A stretch of DNA of 64,000 bases from Bradyrhizobium manausense (GCF_018130615.1 NZ_JAFCKB010000009.1:1-64000), one strand, 5' to 3'. Positions 52,701 to 61,804 are shown, numbered from the stretch's first letter. Translations and numbers: made by a program. The notes: generated by a model from the letters alone, not told the origin.

Positions 52701-55508
52701 GCCCGCGAGGTGCAGACCACGCTCGTGACCGCCTCTTCGGACGCAGCCAACCACGTCAAGACGCTCACCGCCGACGTTCAGCGCTCGCTGTCGCTGGCCG
52801 GCACCTCCACGGCGGAATCGATCACCGCCGGCGCCCGGGATGCGCAGGGCACGCTGATCGCGGCCTCGACCGAGACCGCCAACCAGATCAAGGCGCTGTC
52901 CTCCGACGTGCAGCGTTCGCTCTCGATGGCGGGCACCTCGACGGCCGAGACCATCATGACCGGCGCGCGCGAGGCCCAGAGCACACTGGTCAACGCGTCC
53001 TCGGATGCGGCGAGCCAGGTCAAGTCGCTCGCGGCCGAAGTGCATCGCTCGCTGTCGCAGGTCGGGCAGACCACCGCCGAGACGATCACGGCGAGTGCCC
53101 GCGACGCCCAGAGCACCCTGCTCGCGGTTTCGGCCGAGCAGACCGGCCAGGTCCGTTCGCTCGCAGCCGAGATGCAGCGCGCGCTGGCGACCGCCGGCGG
53201 CGCCACCATCGAGGCGCTCACCAGCGGCGTGCGCGAGGCGCAGGGCACGTTGATCACCGCGTCGACCGATGCGGCGAGCCAGATCAAGTCGCTGACGACG
53301 GACATCGAGCGCACGCTGACCGCGGTCGGCGCCGACACCGCCTCGACCATCCTCAACAGCGCCCGCGAGGCCCAGACCTCGCTGACCTCCACCTCGGCGG
53401 ACGCCGCGAGCCAGATCCGCACGATCTCGACCGAGATCGAGCGCGCGCTGAGCACGGCCACGTCGAACGCGACCAACGACATCCAGACCAGCGCGCTCAA
53501 CGCCCAGAACGCGCTGATCTCCGCCTCCAACGAGGCGAGCTCGCGGGTCAAGTCGAGCTCCGCCGATGTCGAGCGTTCGGTGCTCGCCGCCAGCTCGAGC
53601 TTCGGGCAGGCCATGACCGGCAAGACCGACGAGATCGTCACCTACGTGCAGCAGCAGGCCGACCGCCTCTCAAACATGATCGACGCCAAGCGCGGCTCGC
53701 TCGTGGATGCGATCGGCTCGAAGACCAGCCAGCTCACGCTCGACATCGACCGCGTCACCTCCGACGCGCTGAAGTCGATCGAGACGCGCGGCACGGCCTT
53801 CTCGCAGACCATGATGGGCAACGGGAACGAGGTCGCCCGCACCATCAACGCGGCGAGCGAGGTCGCGACCAGCGCAGTCGGCAGATCGCTCAAGGACCTC
53901 GAGCAGGCCTCGCGCGCGGCGATCGACCAGTCTCGTCAGGTCTCGATCGCGGCCGTCACCGAGATGCAGGAAACCAGCAAGATCCTGCGCACCGACACGG
54001 TCGCCCTGTTCGAGCGCCTGCGCGAAGGCAACATCCTCCTCCAGGAGGTGCTGACCGGTGCGCACGACAACCTCAACTCGCTCGAGCGGGCGCTGGTGAC
54101 GCGCGTCGCCGACTTCGTCTCGGCGATGAACGATGTCACCTCGCGCAACGGCGCTGCGACGCAGAACCTGGAAGACCAGCTCAACGTGTTCAATTCCAAG
54201 ACCACGAAGGCGCTGCAGGATCTCGGCGAGCTGTCGACCCAGTTCGATGCGCACGGCAAGGCGCTGGTCGATGCCGCACAGGTGGTCGAGCAGAGCAACA
54301 AGAACACCACCGCCTCGCTTGCCGAACGCAAGGCGGCGCTGGAATCGCTCGTCACCACCATCGATCTGCGCACCGCCGATCTCGACCAGCGCCTGTCGCG
54401 CTTCACCGGGTTGCTCGATGAGTCGCTCGCTGCGGCCGAAGAGCGTGCCCGCGACATCGCTCGCGTGGTCGCGGAGACCGCCGGCGCAGGTTCTGCCGCC
54501 ATCACCCGCCAGTTCGAGGCGGTGCGGTCGGCCTCCGAAGAGGAGCACCGTCAGACCATCGAGGCCATGCACGACATCTACCGCCAGACGACCGACGAGG
54601 CGGATGCGATGTTCAAGCAATCGACTGAGAAGTTCGGTAACCTCGTCTCCAGCATGAAGCAGATGGCGTTCGAGATGCACAACGAGCTCGAGGCCACCCG
54701 CAACGAGCTGCGCCGCGGCGTGCTCGAGATGCCGCAGGAGGCCGCCGAAAGCACCGCGCAAATGCGCAAGGTGATCGTCGACCAGATCGAGGCGCTCGCC
54801 GAGCTCAACCGCATCGTGGCCCAGCACGGCCGCGGCCTCGACGTCACCACGACGGGCCGCGCTTCTGTCGCCGTCCAGCGCCAGGAAGAGCCGATGATGG
54901 CGACCGCGGGCAGTCGTGGCACCGAGACCCGCATGCGCGACACCGGCAGCGCCTCGACGCTGCCGCCGCCGGACCTCGGCATGCCCGCCTCCTCGCGCCG
55001 CACCGAGGCTCCGCCAGTCGCACCCGGCGGCAACGACCAGGGCCGTGACGGCTGGCTGTCGGATCTGTTGAACCGCACCGACGCCAACCAGGCTGCTCCG
55101 GCCGGACGTGAGGCCCCGCGCGGCCGCCAGGCGGCACCCGCTCCGCAGCCACAGACCCCGCAGGCCGGCAGCAATCCGCTGGAATCGCTCTCGCTCGACA
55201 TCGGCCGGCTGATGGACCGCAACCTCGCTTCCGAGATGTGGGACCGCTACCAGCGCGGCGAGAACAAGGCCTTCACCAAGCGCCTATACACGCCCGCCGG
55301 CCAGAAGGCCTTCGACGAGGTCGCCCGCAAGTATCGCGCCGACCGCAACTTCAAGGGCACGGTCGACCGTTACATCGGCGAGTTCGAGCGCCTGCTCGAC
55401 GAAGTCGCCCGCGACGGCCGCGGCCCGCAGGAGCTGCGCAGCCACCTGACCTCGGAGACGGGTCTGGTCTACACCCTGCTCGCTCATGCGGCGGGACGGC
55501 TGGGATAA
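49761..55508 (+). CDS. Giant apolipoprotein-like polar protein, GPR/RgsE-like
   Basis: 1915 residues. An acidic/Pro-rich cytoplasmic head (residues 1-105) precedes two membrane segments (about 108-132 and 142-168). Then come some 1500 residues of nearly unbroken helix with Ala, Ser, Thr, Asp and Glu repeats: six 21-residue units (about 645-770) and seven 44-residue units (937-1244). A Pro-rich linker (about 1690-1800) leads to a conserved-looking C-terminal domain (LMDRNLASEMWDRYQRGENK onward). The best match is the GROWTH POLE RING protein of Agrobacterium (RgsE in Sinorhizobium), a 2100-residue apolipoprotein-like membrane protein needed for polar growth. The match is by architecture recalled from memory, not alignment. 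A strong terminator follows. Confidence 0.75.
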   Translation: MANTPKKVKDPTEVALSAIQEALNISDTAADTSRNASMRNETAPPVAPPAPPVFDEPGFEPRPAANERAVFDPIEEPRSSRRAANDDRATIGQLLQALQTGRPARNIYTGATIFTVVWLAACAALTVGFLPSIRAAMGESGGVLAIAGLATMFFAPIMLFYFLASLVWRGQQMSQVAQAMAQVAIRFSEPEGSASDSMVTVGQAIRREVAAMGDGIERAIARAGELETLVANEVAALERAYSDNEVRIRALLQDIAHQRDNLVGQAEQVRSAISGVQIDLRHDIALISDAIASRVDEVAKSITGALEERGAHITGALSHAGDNMILALGERGGDLLDRLEEASAETTRAVLDASERLTTSLNFKTGHVHDEFVDLADRVHEMLNERIDRITGEFEQRSAAIVDGISERTEQVHDSLKNSSDSLLLELELRSNDLSAKIDDAGNRLAGQIMTSGDKASEALDATVNTLVAKVVSQTETAHDSLSLQMSAFDELVKNQGSELVEKFARDSGTLGALITRHISEFDRTVKTFGGEIVERMGQRTHDIHESLKTYVDNFDTRFTSNGGEITAILDQRLLQFETTIGERVSHFDASLNGKIASLDGTIEGHIKTFDEQLGGRVGALEQSFDARAKSVTETIDGRLNALSTTLTDGAAQAIQSIDTRLTHLTTTLTGGAAQALESVDSRLTNLTMTLTDGASQTIQSIDTRLTHLTTTLTGGATQALESIDSRLTYLTSALTNGASQAVQSIDTRLTLLTSTLTDGTAQAIEAVDRRITSVGELIDGRSMLLTDTVTARFQDIHQTLETKVGSVANDIDVRVAQFEDLLGSRVEAVAGRIESSGRQASEDMMSRAEMISTAIRSHVEDAERSLTNLVVNTSETIQTGARTAQQSLMTVSSDVNAQLKTTASDVNAQLKMTSSEVERALTAVGTGAANSILTSAREAQSSLVAASGDASNQIKGLAADVERTLSAAGSATAASILAGAREVQTTLVTASSDAANHVKTLTADVQRSLSLAGTSTAESITAGARDAQGTLIAASTETANQIKALSSDVQRSLSMAGTSTAETIMTGAREAQSTLVNASSDAASQVKSLAAEVHRSLSQVGQTTAETITASARDAQSTLLAVSAEQTGQVRSLAAEMQRALATAGGATIEALTSGVREAQGTLITASTDAASQIKSLTTDIERTLTAVGADTASTILNSAREAQTSLTSTSADAASQIRTISTEIERALSTATSNATNDIQTSALNAQNALISASNEASSRVKSSSADVERSVLAASSSFGQAMTGKTDEIVTYVQQQADRLSNMIDAKRGSLVDAIGSKTSQLTLDIDRVTSDALKSIETRGTAFSQTMMGNGNEVARTINAASEVATSAVGRSLKDLEQASRAAIDQSRQVSIAAVTEMQETSKILRTDTVALFERLREGNILLQEVLTGAHDNLNSLERALVTRVADFVSAMNDVTSRNGAATQNLEDQLNVFNSKTTKALQDLGELSTQFDAHGKALVDAAQVVEQSNKNTTASLAERKAALESLVTTIDLRTADLDQRLSRFTGLLDESLAAAEERARDIARVVAETAGAGSAAITRQFEAVRSASEEEHRQTIEAMHDIYRQTTDEADAMFKQSTEKFGNLVSSMKQMAFEMHNELEATRNELRRGVLEMPQEAAESTAQMRKVIVDQIEALAELNRIVAQHGRGLDVTTTGRASVAVQRQEEPMMATAGSRGTETRMRDTGSASTLPPPDLGMPASSRRTEAPPVAPGGNDQGRDGWLSDLLNRTDANQAAPAGREAPRGRQAAPAPQPQTPQAGSNPLESLSLDIGRLMDRNLASEMWDRYQRGENKAFTKRLYTPAGQKAFDEVARKYRADRNFKGTVDRYIGEFERLLDEVARDGRGPQELRSHLTSETGLVYTLLAHAAGRLG
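51693..52070 (+). repeat. Six 63-bp (21-residue) tandem coding repeats
   Basis: Consecutive units such as TTLTDGAAQAIQSIDTRLTH and TTLTGGAAQALESVDSRLTN, alternating between an IQSIDTRL form and an ALES.DSRL form, so the higher unit is 42 residues. Twenty-one residues equal three heptads, which suits a coiled coil. Confidence 0.85.
52569..53492 (+). repeat. Seven 132-bp (44-residue) tandem coding repeats
   Basis: Each unit starts AREAQ-TLV-ASSDAA-Q and ends with a T-AE-I-(A/S)(G/S) turn; spacing is exactly 132 bases for all seven, with degenerate units on both sides. Forty-four residues equal two 22-mers or four 11-mers, the period of apolipoprotein-type amphipathic helices. Confidence 0.85.
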
Positions 55509-55538
55509 GACAGAGCTCGCGAATAGCGACTGCAAATG

Positions 55539-55572
55539 AAAGCGGAGGCCTCACGGCCTCCGCTTTGTTTTT
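55539..55572 (+). terminator. Rho-independent terminator after the giant gene
   Basis: AAAGCGGAGGCC (55539-55550) pairs with GGCCTCCGCTTT (55555-55566), loop TCAC, followed by GTTTTT. Confidence 0.85.
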
Positions 55573-55584
55573 GACGGTGCGACT

Positions 55585-56232
55585 TCAGGTCCCGCCGGGC
55601 TGTCCGAACGACAGCCGCTCGGCCAGGACGGCGGCCTGGGTGCGTGAGCCGACGCCGAGCTTGCGCAGGATGGTCGAGACATGCCCCTTCACGGTCTGCT
55701 CGGCGATGTCGAGTTCACCCGCGATCTGCTTGTTGAGCTTGCCCTCGACGATCATCGCGAGAATGCGCAGCTGCTGCGCCGACAGCGAGGCCATGCGTGC
55801 GGCGAGCTCGACATCGGCACTCTGGATCGAGCCGCGGCCGCCGACATTGGGCGGCATCCAGATCTCGCCGGCGAGGATCTTGGTGATCGCATCCGCCATC
55901 TCGGGCAGGCTGAGCGATTTCGGGATGTAGCCGGATGCGCCATAGGCGATGGCGCGGCGGATCGTGGCGGCGTCCTGCCGCGCCGAGATGATCGCAACCG
56001 GCACCGTCGGGAATTGCGCCGACAGAATGAACAGCGCGGCAAACCCCTGGATGCCCGGCATCGTCAGGTCCCACAGGATCAAGTCGATCTCGTCCGACTG
56101 GGCCGAGAGCACGCTCACGGCCTCGTCGAGGGACTGACAGGCGACGATGTCGAGATCGGGCAGCACGCTCGACAGCGCACTGCGCAAGGCGGCCTGCACC
56201 AGCGGATGATCGTCGCCGATAAGGATGCGCAT
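55585..56232 (-). CDS. NarL/FixJ-type response regulator
   Basis: 215 residues. Receiver domain: acidic pair in MRILIGDDHPLVQ, phospho-Asp55 in LILWDLTMPGIQGF, and the Lys in GASGYIPKSLSLPEM. The LuxR HTH at the C-terminus reads LSAQQLRILAMIVEGKLNKQ, IAGELDIAEQTVKGHVSTIL, RKLGVGSRTQAAV. The start at 56232 lies two bases after the kinase stop, which indicates coupling; longer forms would run inside the kinase gene. It is the obvious partner of that kinase, and the monocarboxylate symporter is a likely target. Confidence 0.92.
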   Translation of the reverse strand: MRILIGDDHPLVQAALRSALSSVLPDLDIVACQSLDEAVSVLSAQSDEIDLILWDLTMPGIQGFAALFILSAQFPTVPVAIISARQDAATIRRAIAYGASGYIPKSLSLPEMADAITKILAGEIWMPPNVGGRGSIQSADVELAARMASLSAQQLRILAMIVEGKLNKQIAGELDIAEQTVKGHVSTILRKLGVGSRTQAAVLAERLSFGQPGGT

Positions 56233-56234
56233 GG

Positions 56235-59200
56235 TTACGCCGAAGAGGCTCCCTGTTTCGTCCCGTACTGCCGGGTCAAGGCTTCGCCGCCGAGGAAACG
56301 CCGCAGCGCTGCCGGCTTGACCGGCTTCGACAGGACCTCGCAACCGCGCGCCCGCGCCTCCGTGCGTACCGCCTCGCTGCGATCTCCGGTCACGACGAGC
56401 GCGCGGACGCTGCGTCCCGACTTCTGCCTGAGATCGTCGAGAAAGTCCAAGCCGGTGCCTTCCCCATCGAGATGGTAGTCGAGCAGCACGACGTCGGGCG
56501 GGTCCGCCGCAGCCACAGCCATCGCGCTGGCGGCCTCCGTTGCTGCCAGCACGCGATGGCCCCAGGTGCCGAGCAGCGCCGTCAGGCCGTCCAGGATCGT
56601 CGCATCATTGTCCAGGCACAGGATCGTCAGGGGCTGCTCAGTCGCGGCCGGAGCCGCTACCGCCGCCTTGCGCTGGAGCGGCATTCCGCGTCCATGCGCG
56701 AGCGGCACCGTGACGGCAAAGCATGAGCCGTGTCCCGGGCGCGAACGGACATCGACGGGATGCCCCAGCAGCCGCGAGACGCGATCGACGATCGCGAGCC
56801 CGAGACCCAGCCCCTTCTCCGATCCGGGCGCCAGGCGCTGGAACTCCTCGAAGATCCGCTTCTGGTCTGCCTCGGCGATGCCGATACCGGTATCCCGAAC
56901 CTCGATCCGCAGATCGCCTCCGCGCCGCCGGCAGCCGAGCAGAATGCGTCCCTTGGGCGTGTAGCGGAGTGCATTCGACAGCAGGTTCTGCAGAATGCGG
57001 CGCAACAGATGCGGGTCGCTGTGCACCGGGAGCCGGCAATCGACGACGCGGAGCACAAGCCCCCGCTCACGCGCCATCGCGGAGAATTCCACGTTCAACT
57101 GCACGAGAAGATCCGCAATCGGAAAATCGAACGGCTCGGCACGAACCGCGCCGGCATCATAGGAGGAGATATCGAGCAGTCTGTCGAGCACATGCTCGGT
57201 CGAGCGCAGAGCGGTGATGGCGCTCCCCGCCAGGGTCCGCTCCTTCTCCGCCGCGCCGGCTTGCGGCAACGCATGCAAGCTCTCGTCGAGCGCCGACAGG
57301 AACAAGCGCGCCGCGTTCAGCGGTTGCAGCAGATCGTGGCTCGCTGCCGCCAGGAAGCGGGTCTTGCCGAGATTGGCCTGCTCGGCCTCCGCCTTCGCCT
57401 GCTCGAGCGCCTCGGTCCGCTCGCGGACACGCAGCTCCAGATCCTCGTTGGCGCGCCGCAAGGCTTCCGCGGCGCGGTGACGCTCGGTCACGTCGGTGTA
57501 GGTCGAGACATAGCCGCCTTCGGCGACGCGATCGTAGACGATCTCGAGCACCGTGCCGTCGGGCCGCTTACGCTCATACAGATAGGGCCAGCTTTGGGCC
57601 GCGACATCGCGATTGACCAGGAGCGCCGCGAATTCGGACGCGGCGTATTCGCCGCGCTCGACGTTGAAAGCAATGAGCTCCGCGAGCGGAAGGCCGACGC
57701 GTACGAAATCCGGCGGCAGGTCGAGCAGCGCGATGAACCGCCCGTTCCATGCCGTGATGTTGAAATCGGCATCAAAAGCGCAGATGCCCTGCGGCACGCT
57801 CTCGAGCGTGCTTTGCAGCAGGCTGCGATTGAAGCGCAGGGCTTCCGAAGCCTCGTCCAGCATCGCCATCGCCGCCCGCCGCGACAGCGAGTGCCCTTCC
57901 AGCGACGACGCGATCACCACGCGCGCCGACGCTGCGCCGATCGCGCCGGCGAGAAGATTTTCGGTGAAGCGGATCGAGTCGAGATCGACCAGGCCCGATG
58001 GGTCGAGGCGCGGCCCGGTGCCCGACATGCGCGCTGCAAGATAGCCGTCGAAGGCCGCCTCCCCGCGCTCCGCGCCGACAAAGCGCCGGGCAAGCGCGCG
58101 GAGATCGTCGAGCCGGACGACCACGCGAGAGGATAGTTTCGGCACGGTGTCGCGGACGACGCCATCGGCAAATGCCGCAGCCTGATTGCGCTCGACGGTG
58201 GTTTGCCGTCCCAGCACCGAGAGCGCGAGGAAGCAGACGAGGTTGGCGCCAAGGCTCCACAGCGTCGCATGCGAGATCGGATCGAGTCCTTCGAGCCCGA
58301 ACAGCGCGTTTGGCTTGAGGAGAGCGAGCTGCCACGGGCCGTGGCGAACGATCTCCTCGAAGGCCGGCCATAGCGGTGCGGCCGAAGGCAGCAGCAGCGT
58401 ATAGGCCCAGATGAAGAATCCGGCCGCGATCCCGACCGAGGCGCCGATCTTGTTGGCGCGCTGCCAGAACAGGCCTCCGACGAACGCCGGTCCGAATTGC
58501 GCGACTGCGACGAACGACAACAGGCCGATCACGGTGAGCGGATAGGCCTGGTTGACCAGGCGGTGCATCAGATAGGCCAGCAGCAGGATGCCGAGGATCG
58601 AGAGCCTGCGCACCGTCATCAGCACCGAGGTCACCGGCCGGCTATGCGCACGCAGACCGAAAAAGCGCGAACGTAGCAGCAGCGGCATGATGACGTCGTT
58701 GCAGAGCATGGTGCTCAGCGCGACCGAGGTCATGATCACCATGCCGGTGGCGGCCGACAGCCCGCCCAGGAAGGCGATCAGGCTGATGGTCCCCGCATTG
58801 GCCGCAATCGGCAGCGAGATGACGTAGGTGTCGGGGTCCATCATCGCACCGAACCTCGAAAGTCCGGCGGCCGCGATCGGCAGGATCAGCAGGCTGAACA
58901 GCGCAAGATAGGTCGGGTAGAGCCACGCCGCGGCGCGCGTGTGACCGGGGCTCTCGTTCTCGACGACCGCGACATGGAACGCCTGCGGCAGGCACAGGAA
59001 AGCGATCGCCGAGATGATGATCGTCGAGGGCCAGACCGGCTGCGTGGGGTCGAAGGTCAGGATCCCGGCCAATTGCGGATCCGAATGAAACTGCGACAGC
59101 AGAGTGGCCGGACCGCCGGACAGGCCGAACAGCACGAACAGCGCCACGATCAGGAATGCGACCAGCTTGACCACGCTCTCGAAGGCGATCGCCAGCATCA

Positions 59201-59786
59201 AGCCGCGATGATGCTCGCTGGCGTGGACATGGCGGACGCCGAATACGATCGCAAACAGCGCCATCGACGCGGCGACGCCGAATGCCGAGTCCTGCCAGAA
59301 CCGCAATGCCTCGCCGCCGGCGCGCTCAGGCTGAAGGATCAGATAGTCAAAACTCTTGCCGACGGCCTTGAGCTGAAGCGCGATATAGGGAAGCACGCCA
59401 AGCAGCGAGGCCAGCGTGACGAAGGCCGCAAGCACCTGGCTCTTGCCATAGCGCGCGGCGATGAAATCGGCGATCGAGGTGACGTTCTGGGCTTTCGCGA
59501 TCGCGATCACCTTGGACAGCAGCGGCTGGCCGAACAGCAGCACCAGCGTCGGGCCGATATAGATCGTGGCGAAGTCCAGCCCGCTCGTGGCGGCGCGGCC
59601 GACCGATCCGTAGAAGCTCCACGAGGTGTTGTAGACCGCCAGCGTCAGGCAGTAGCTGACCGCCGCCGCCCAGGATTTCGGCGAGACCAGCGGTCCATCC
59701 ACGCTCCGCCGATCGCCCCACCAGGCAATCAGGAACAGCATGGTCACATAGCCGGCTGCGACCGCGAGAACGAACCACGCCTGCAA
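56235..59786 (-). CDS. Hybrid histidine kinase with sodium/solute-symporter-like sensor
   Basis: 1183 residues. The first about 490 form a 12-13-helix SSS (PutP-like) transporter domain (WAAAVSYCLTLAVYNTSWSF, then YGSVGRAATSGLDFATIYIG). A PAS domain (LLQSTLESVPQGICAFDADF, about 665-785) and a coiled coil lead to the HisKA box FLAAASHDLLQPLNAARLFL (His about 816) and HATPase (LLSNALRYTPKGRI, DTGIGI, GLGLGLAIVD). A C-terminal receiver has phospho-Asp in VVLLDYHLDG (about 1103). This matches CbrA/NahK-like kinases. The membrane part may sense or move a solute. The response regulator follows directly. Confidence 0.93.
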   Translation of the reverse strand: MQAWFVLAVAAGYVTMLFLIAWWGDRRSVDGPLVSPKSWAAAVSYCLTLAVYNTSWSFYGSVGRAATSGLDFATIYIGPTLVLLFGQPLLSKVIAIAKAQNVTSIADFIAARYGKSQVLAAFVTLASLLGVLPYIALQLKAVGKSFDYLILQPERAGGEALRFWQDSAFGVAASMALFAIVFGVRHVHASEHHRGLMLAIAFESVVKLVAFLIVALFVLFGLSGGPATLLSQFHSDPQLAGILTFDPTQPVWPSTIIISAIAFLCLPQAFHVAVVENESPGHTRAAAWLYPTYLALFSLLILPIAAAGLSRFGAMMDPDTYVISLPIAANAGTISLIAFLGGLSAATGMVIMTSVALSTMLCNDVIMPLLLRSRFFGLRAHSRPVTSVLMTVRRLSILGILLLAYLMHRLVNQAYPLTVIGLLSFVAVAQFGPAFVGGLFWQRANKIGASVGIAAGFFIWAYTLLLPSAAPLWPAFEEIVRHGPWQLALLKPNALFGLEGLDPISHATLWSLGANLVCFLALSVLGRQTTVERNQAAAFADGVVRDTVPKLSSRVVVRLDDLRALARRFVGAERGEAAFDGYLAARMSGTGPRLDPSGLVDLDSIRFTENLLAGAIGAASARVVIASSLEGHSLSRRAAMAMLDEASEALRFNRSLLQSTLESVPQGICAFDADFNITAWNGRFIALLDLPPDFVRVGLPLAELIAFNVERGEYAASEFAALLVNRDVAAQSWPYLYERKRPDGTVLEIVYDRVAEGGYVSTYTDVTERHRAAEALRRANEDLELRVRERTEALEQAKAEAEQANLGKTRFLAAASHDLLQPLNAARLFLSALDESLHALPQAGAAEKERTLAGSAITALRSTEHVLDRLLDISSYDAGAVRAEPFDFPIADLLVQLNVEFSAMARERGLVLRVVDCRLPVHSDPHLLRRILQNLLSNALRYTPKGRILLGCRRRGGDLRIEVRDTGIGIAEADQKRIFEEFQRLAPGSEKGLGLGLAIVDRVSRLLGHPVDVRSRPGHGSCFAVTVPLAHGRGMPLQRKAAVAAPAATEQPLTILCLDNDATILDGLTALLGTWGHRVLAATEAASAMAVAAADPPDVVLLDYHLDGEGTGLDFLDDLRQKSGRSVRALVVTGDRSEAVRTEARARGCEVLSKPVKPAALRRFLGGEALTRQYGTKQGASSA

Positions 59787-59984
59787 GACATCCTCACTCG
59801 AGATCGATCCGCCCGCCCATCAACCAGTCCGGAACGCGGGCGAATAGTAGAGCGTTTTCCAGCGAAGTGGAGACCGGTTCGCGTAAAGAAAACGCGTCAG
59901 AACAAGAATCTAGAGCTTTCGATCGCGCGGAAGGCAAGTTCGGGATCGGCGGCCAGATGTCCGGCCGCCGATCGATGCTTGACG

Positions 59985-61475
59985 TCAGGCCGCCTCGCGC
60001 GACAGGCGGGCCTGCGGCAGGCCCTTGAGCACGAGGTTGACCACAACGGCGACCACGATGTTGAGCGCGAGCGCCAGCAAGCCGGTGTAGATTGCAACCT
60101 TGCCGGCGCCGAAGTCGATACCGTGCAACGGCTTCAGCCCATCCGACCAGGCCAGCCACGATCCGCCCGCAAGGCCGACGGCCCAGCCGGCCAGCAGCGC
60201 CGTGCTCGAGAACCAGTTCAGGTAGAGGCCGAACACCAGGGCGGGCAGCGTCTGCAGGATCCAGAGGCCCCCGAGCAGCTGCAGGTCGAGCGCGAACTGC
60301 GTCGGCATCAGCAGGATGGCGAGCAGCGCGCCGACCTTCACCAGCATGGAGGTGATCTTGGCGACCTTGGCCTCGCCTGCCGGCGTCACCTTCGGATCGA
60401 CCCACACCTTCCAGAAGTTGCGGGTGAACAGATTGGCGGCCCCGATGCTCATGACGGCTGCCGGCACCAGCGCTCCGATCGCGATCGCCGCGAACGCAAA
60501 GCCTGCGAACCAGCTCGGAAACAGCGTCTTGAACAGCTCTGGCACGACATCGTTGTTGCTCGCGAGCTTGAGCCCCGCTGCATGGCCCATATAGCCGAGC
60601 AGCGCCAACAGGCCGAGCAGCAGCGTGTAGGCCGGCAGCAGCATCGCATTCTTGCGAATGGTGTTGCCACCTGAGGACGCGAAGATGCCGGTCAGCGTGT
60701 GCGGATACATGAAGGCGGCGAGCGCCGAGCCCAGCGCCAGCGAAGCGTAGGGCACGATCTGCGCCGGTGACAGCAGGATGCCGCCCGAGCCCTTCGCCGC
60801 AAACGCTGCATCCGCCGCCGTGAAGATCGCGCCGTAACCGCCGAGCTTGGACGGCACGATCGCGATCGCCGCGATCACCACGATGTAGATCATGATGTCC
60901 TTGACGAAGGCGATCAGCGCCGGGGCGCGCAGGCCCGACGAATAGGTGTAGAGCGCCAGCACCAGGAAGGCGAGAACGAGCGGCACCTCGCCGCTCAGCC
61001 CGAGCGCCTTGATCGCCACCTCCATGCCGATCAGCTGAAGCGCAATGTAGGGCATCGTCGCCAGCACGCCGGTTGCCGCGACGGCAAGCTCGAGCCCACG
61101 CGAACCATAGGCACCCCGCACCACGTCGCCCGCGGTGACATAGCCGCGCTCCTTGGCCACCTTCCACAACACCGGCATCACCGCGAACACGAAGGGATAG
61201 ACGATGATGGTGTAGGGCAGCGCGAAGAATCCGTAGGCGCCGACCGCGTAAACCAGCGCAGGCACGGCGATCACGGTGTAAGCGGTGTAGAAGTCGCCGC
61301 CAACCAGGAACCAGGTGATCCAGGTCCCGAACTTGCGGCCACCCAGGCCCCACTCGTCGAGATGGGCGAGCGTCTCCGGCTTGCGCCAGCGCGAGGCGAC
61401 GAAGCCCATGCCGGTGACGAGGGTGAACAAAGCGAGGAATACGGCGAACGCCGCGCTATCGACATTAGTCAGCAC
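59985..61475 (-). CDS. mctP: Sodium:solute symporter, monocarboxylate permease (MctP)-like
   Basis: 496 residues, 13 predicted membrane segments, SSS family. Seen: EWGLGGRKFGTWITWFLVGG, DFYTAYTVIAVPALVYAVGA, LYTYSSGLRAPALIAFVKDI (the sodium-site helix), GSALAAFMYPHTLTGIFASS. The family in rhizobia includes MctP, which takes up lactate, pyruvate, acetate and alanine and is controlled by a neighbouring two-component pair. It starts with GTG at 61475, overlapping the DUF3311 gene by 11 bases. The kinase/regulator pair lies 198 bases downstream on the same strand. Confidence 0.87.
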   Translation of the reverse strand: MLTNVDSAAFAVFLALFTLVTGMGFVASRWRKPETLAHLDEWGLGGRKFGTWITWFLVGGDFYTAYTVIAVPALVYAVGAYGFFALPYTIIVYPFVFAVMPVLWKVAKERGYVTAGDVVRGAYGSRGLELAVAATGVLATMPYIALQLIGMEVAIKALGLSGEVPLVLAFLVLALYTYSSGLRAPALIAFVKDIMIYIVVIAAIAIVPSKLGGYGAIFTAADAAFAAKGSGGILLSPAQIVPYASLALGSALAAFMYPHTLTGIFASSGGNTIRKNAMLLPAYTLLLGLLALLGYMGHAAGLKLASNNDVVPELFKTLFPSWFAGFAFAAIAIGALVPAAVMSIGAANLFTRNFWKVWVDPKVTPAGEAKVAKITSMLVKVGALLAILLMPTQFALDLQLLGGLWILQTLPALVFGLYLNWFSSTALLAGWAVGLAGGSWLAWSDGLKPLHGIDFGAGKVAIYTGLLALALNIVVAVVVNLVLKGLPQARLSREAA

Positions 61476-61641
61476 GGCGTGCGCTCCTGTAGACGATGTA
61501 GGTGAGCAGCGAGGTCAGCGGCACCCAGGCGAGCTGATACCAGTAGAAGAACGGAAAGCCGAACAGATGCGGCTCCCGGATATTGTAGAACGGCACGATC
61601 ATCAGGCCGATGAACGGCAACAACAGCAACAGACGTATCAC
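61465..61641 (-). CDS. DUF3311 small membrane protein, symporter partner
   Basis: 58 residues with two hydrophobic helices (LLLLLPFIGLMIVPFYNIRE and FPFFYWYQLAWVPLTSLLTY), the DUF3311 pattern that usually accompanies SSS symporters of this group. The GTG start at 61641 has GGGGAGG upstream. Its stop overlaps the symporter start by 11 bases, so the two are coupled; it may be a small subunit. Confidence 0.8.
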   Translation of the reverse strand: MIRLLLLLPFIGLMIVPFYNIREPHLFGFPFFYWYQLAWVPLTSLLTYIVYRSARRAD

Positions 61642-61804
61642 GCTCTCGCCTCCCCTGTGAGTGAAGTCGGCGCGCTTTTCGTGAGGCGCACCTTGAGCGC
61701 GATATAGCTGACATCGCCCGCCGGCCCGCCCCCTACCTTGGCTCGGCCAGACCCCCATACTTTCGTATCGTCGCCTGCGACGGATCAGTTTGCAGTCCGA
61801 CCTA

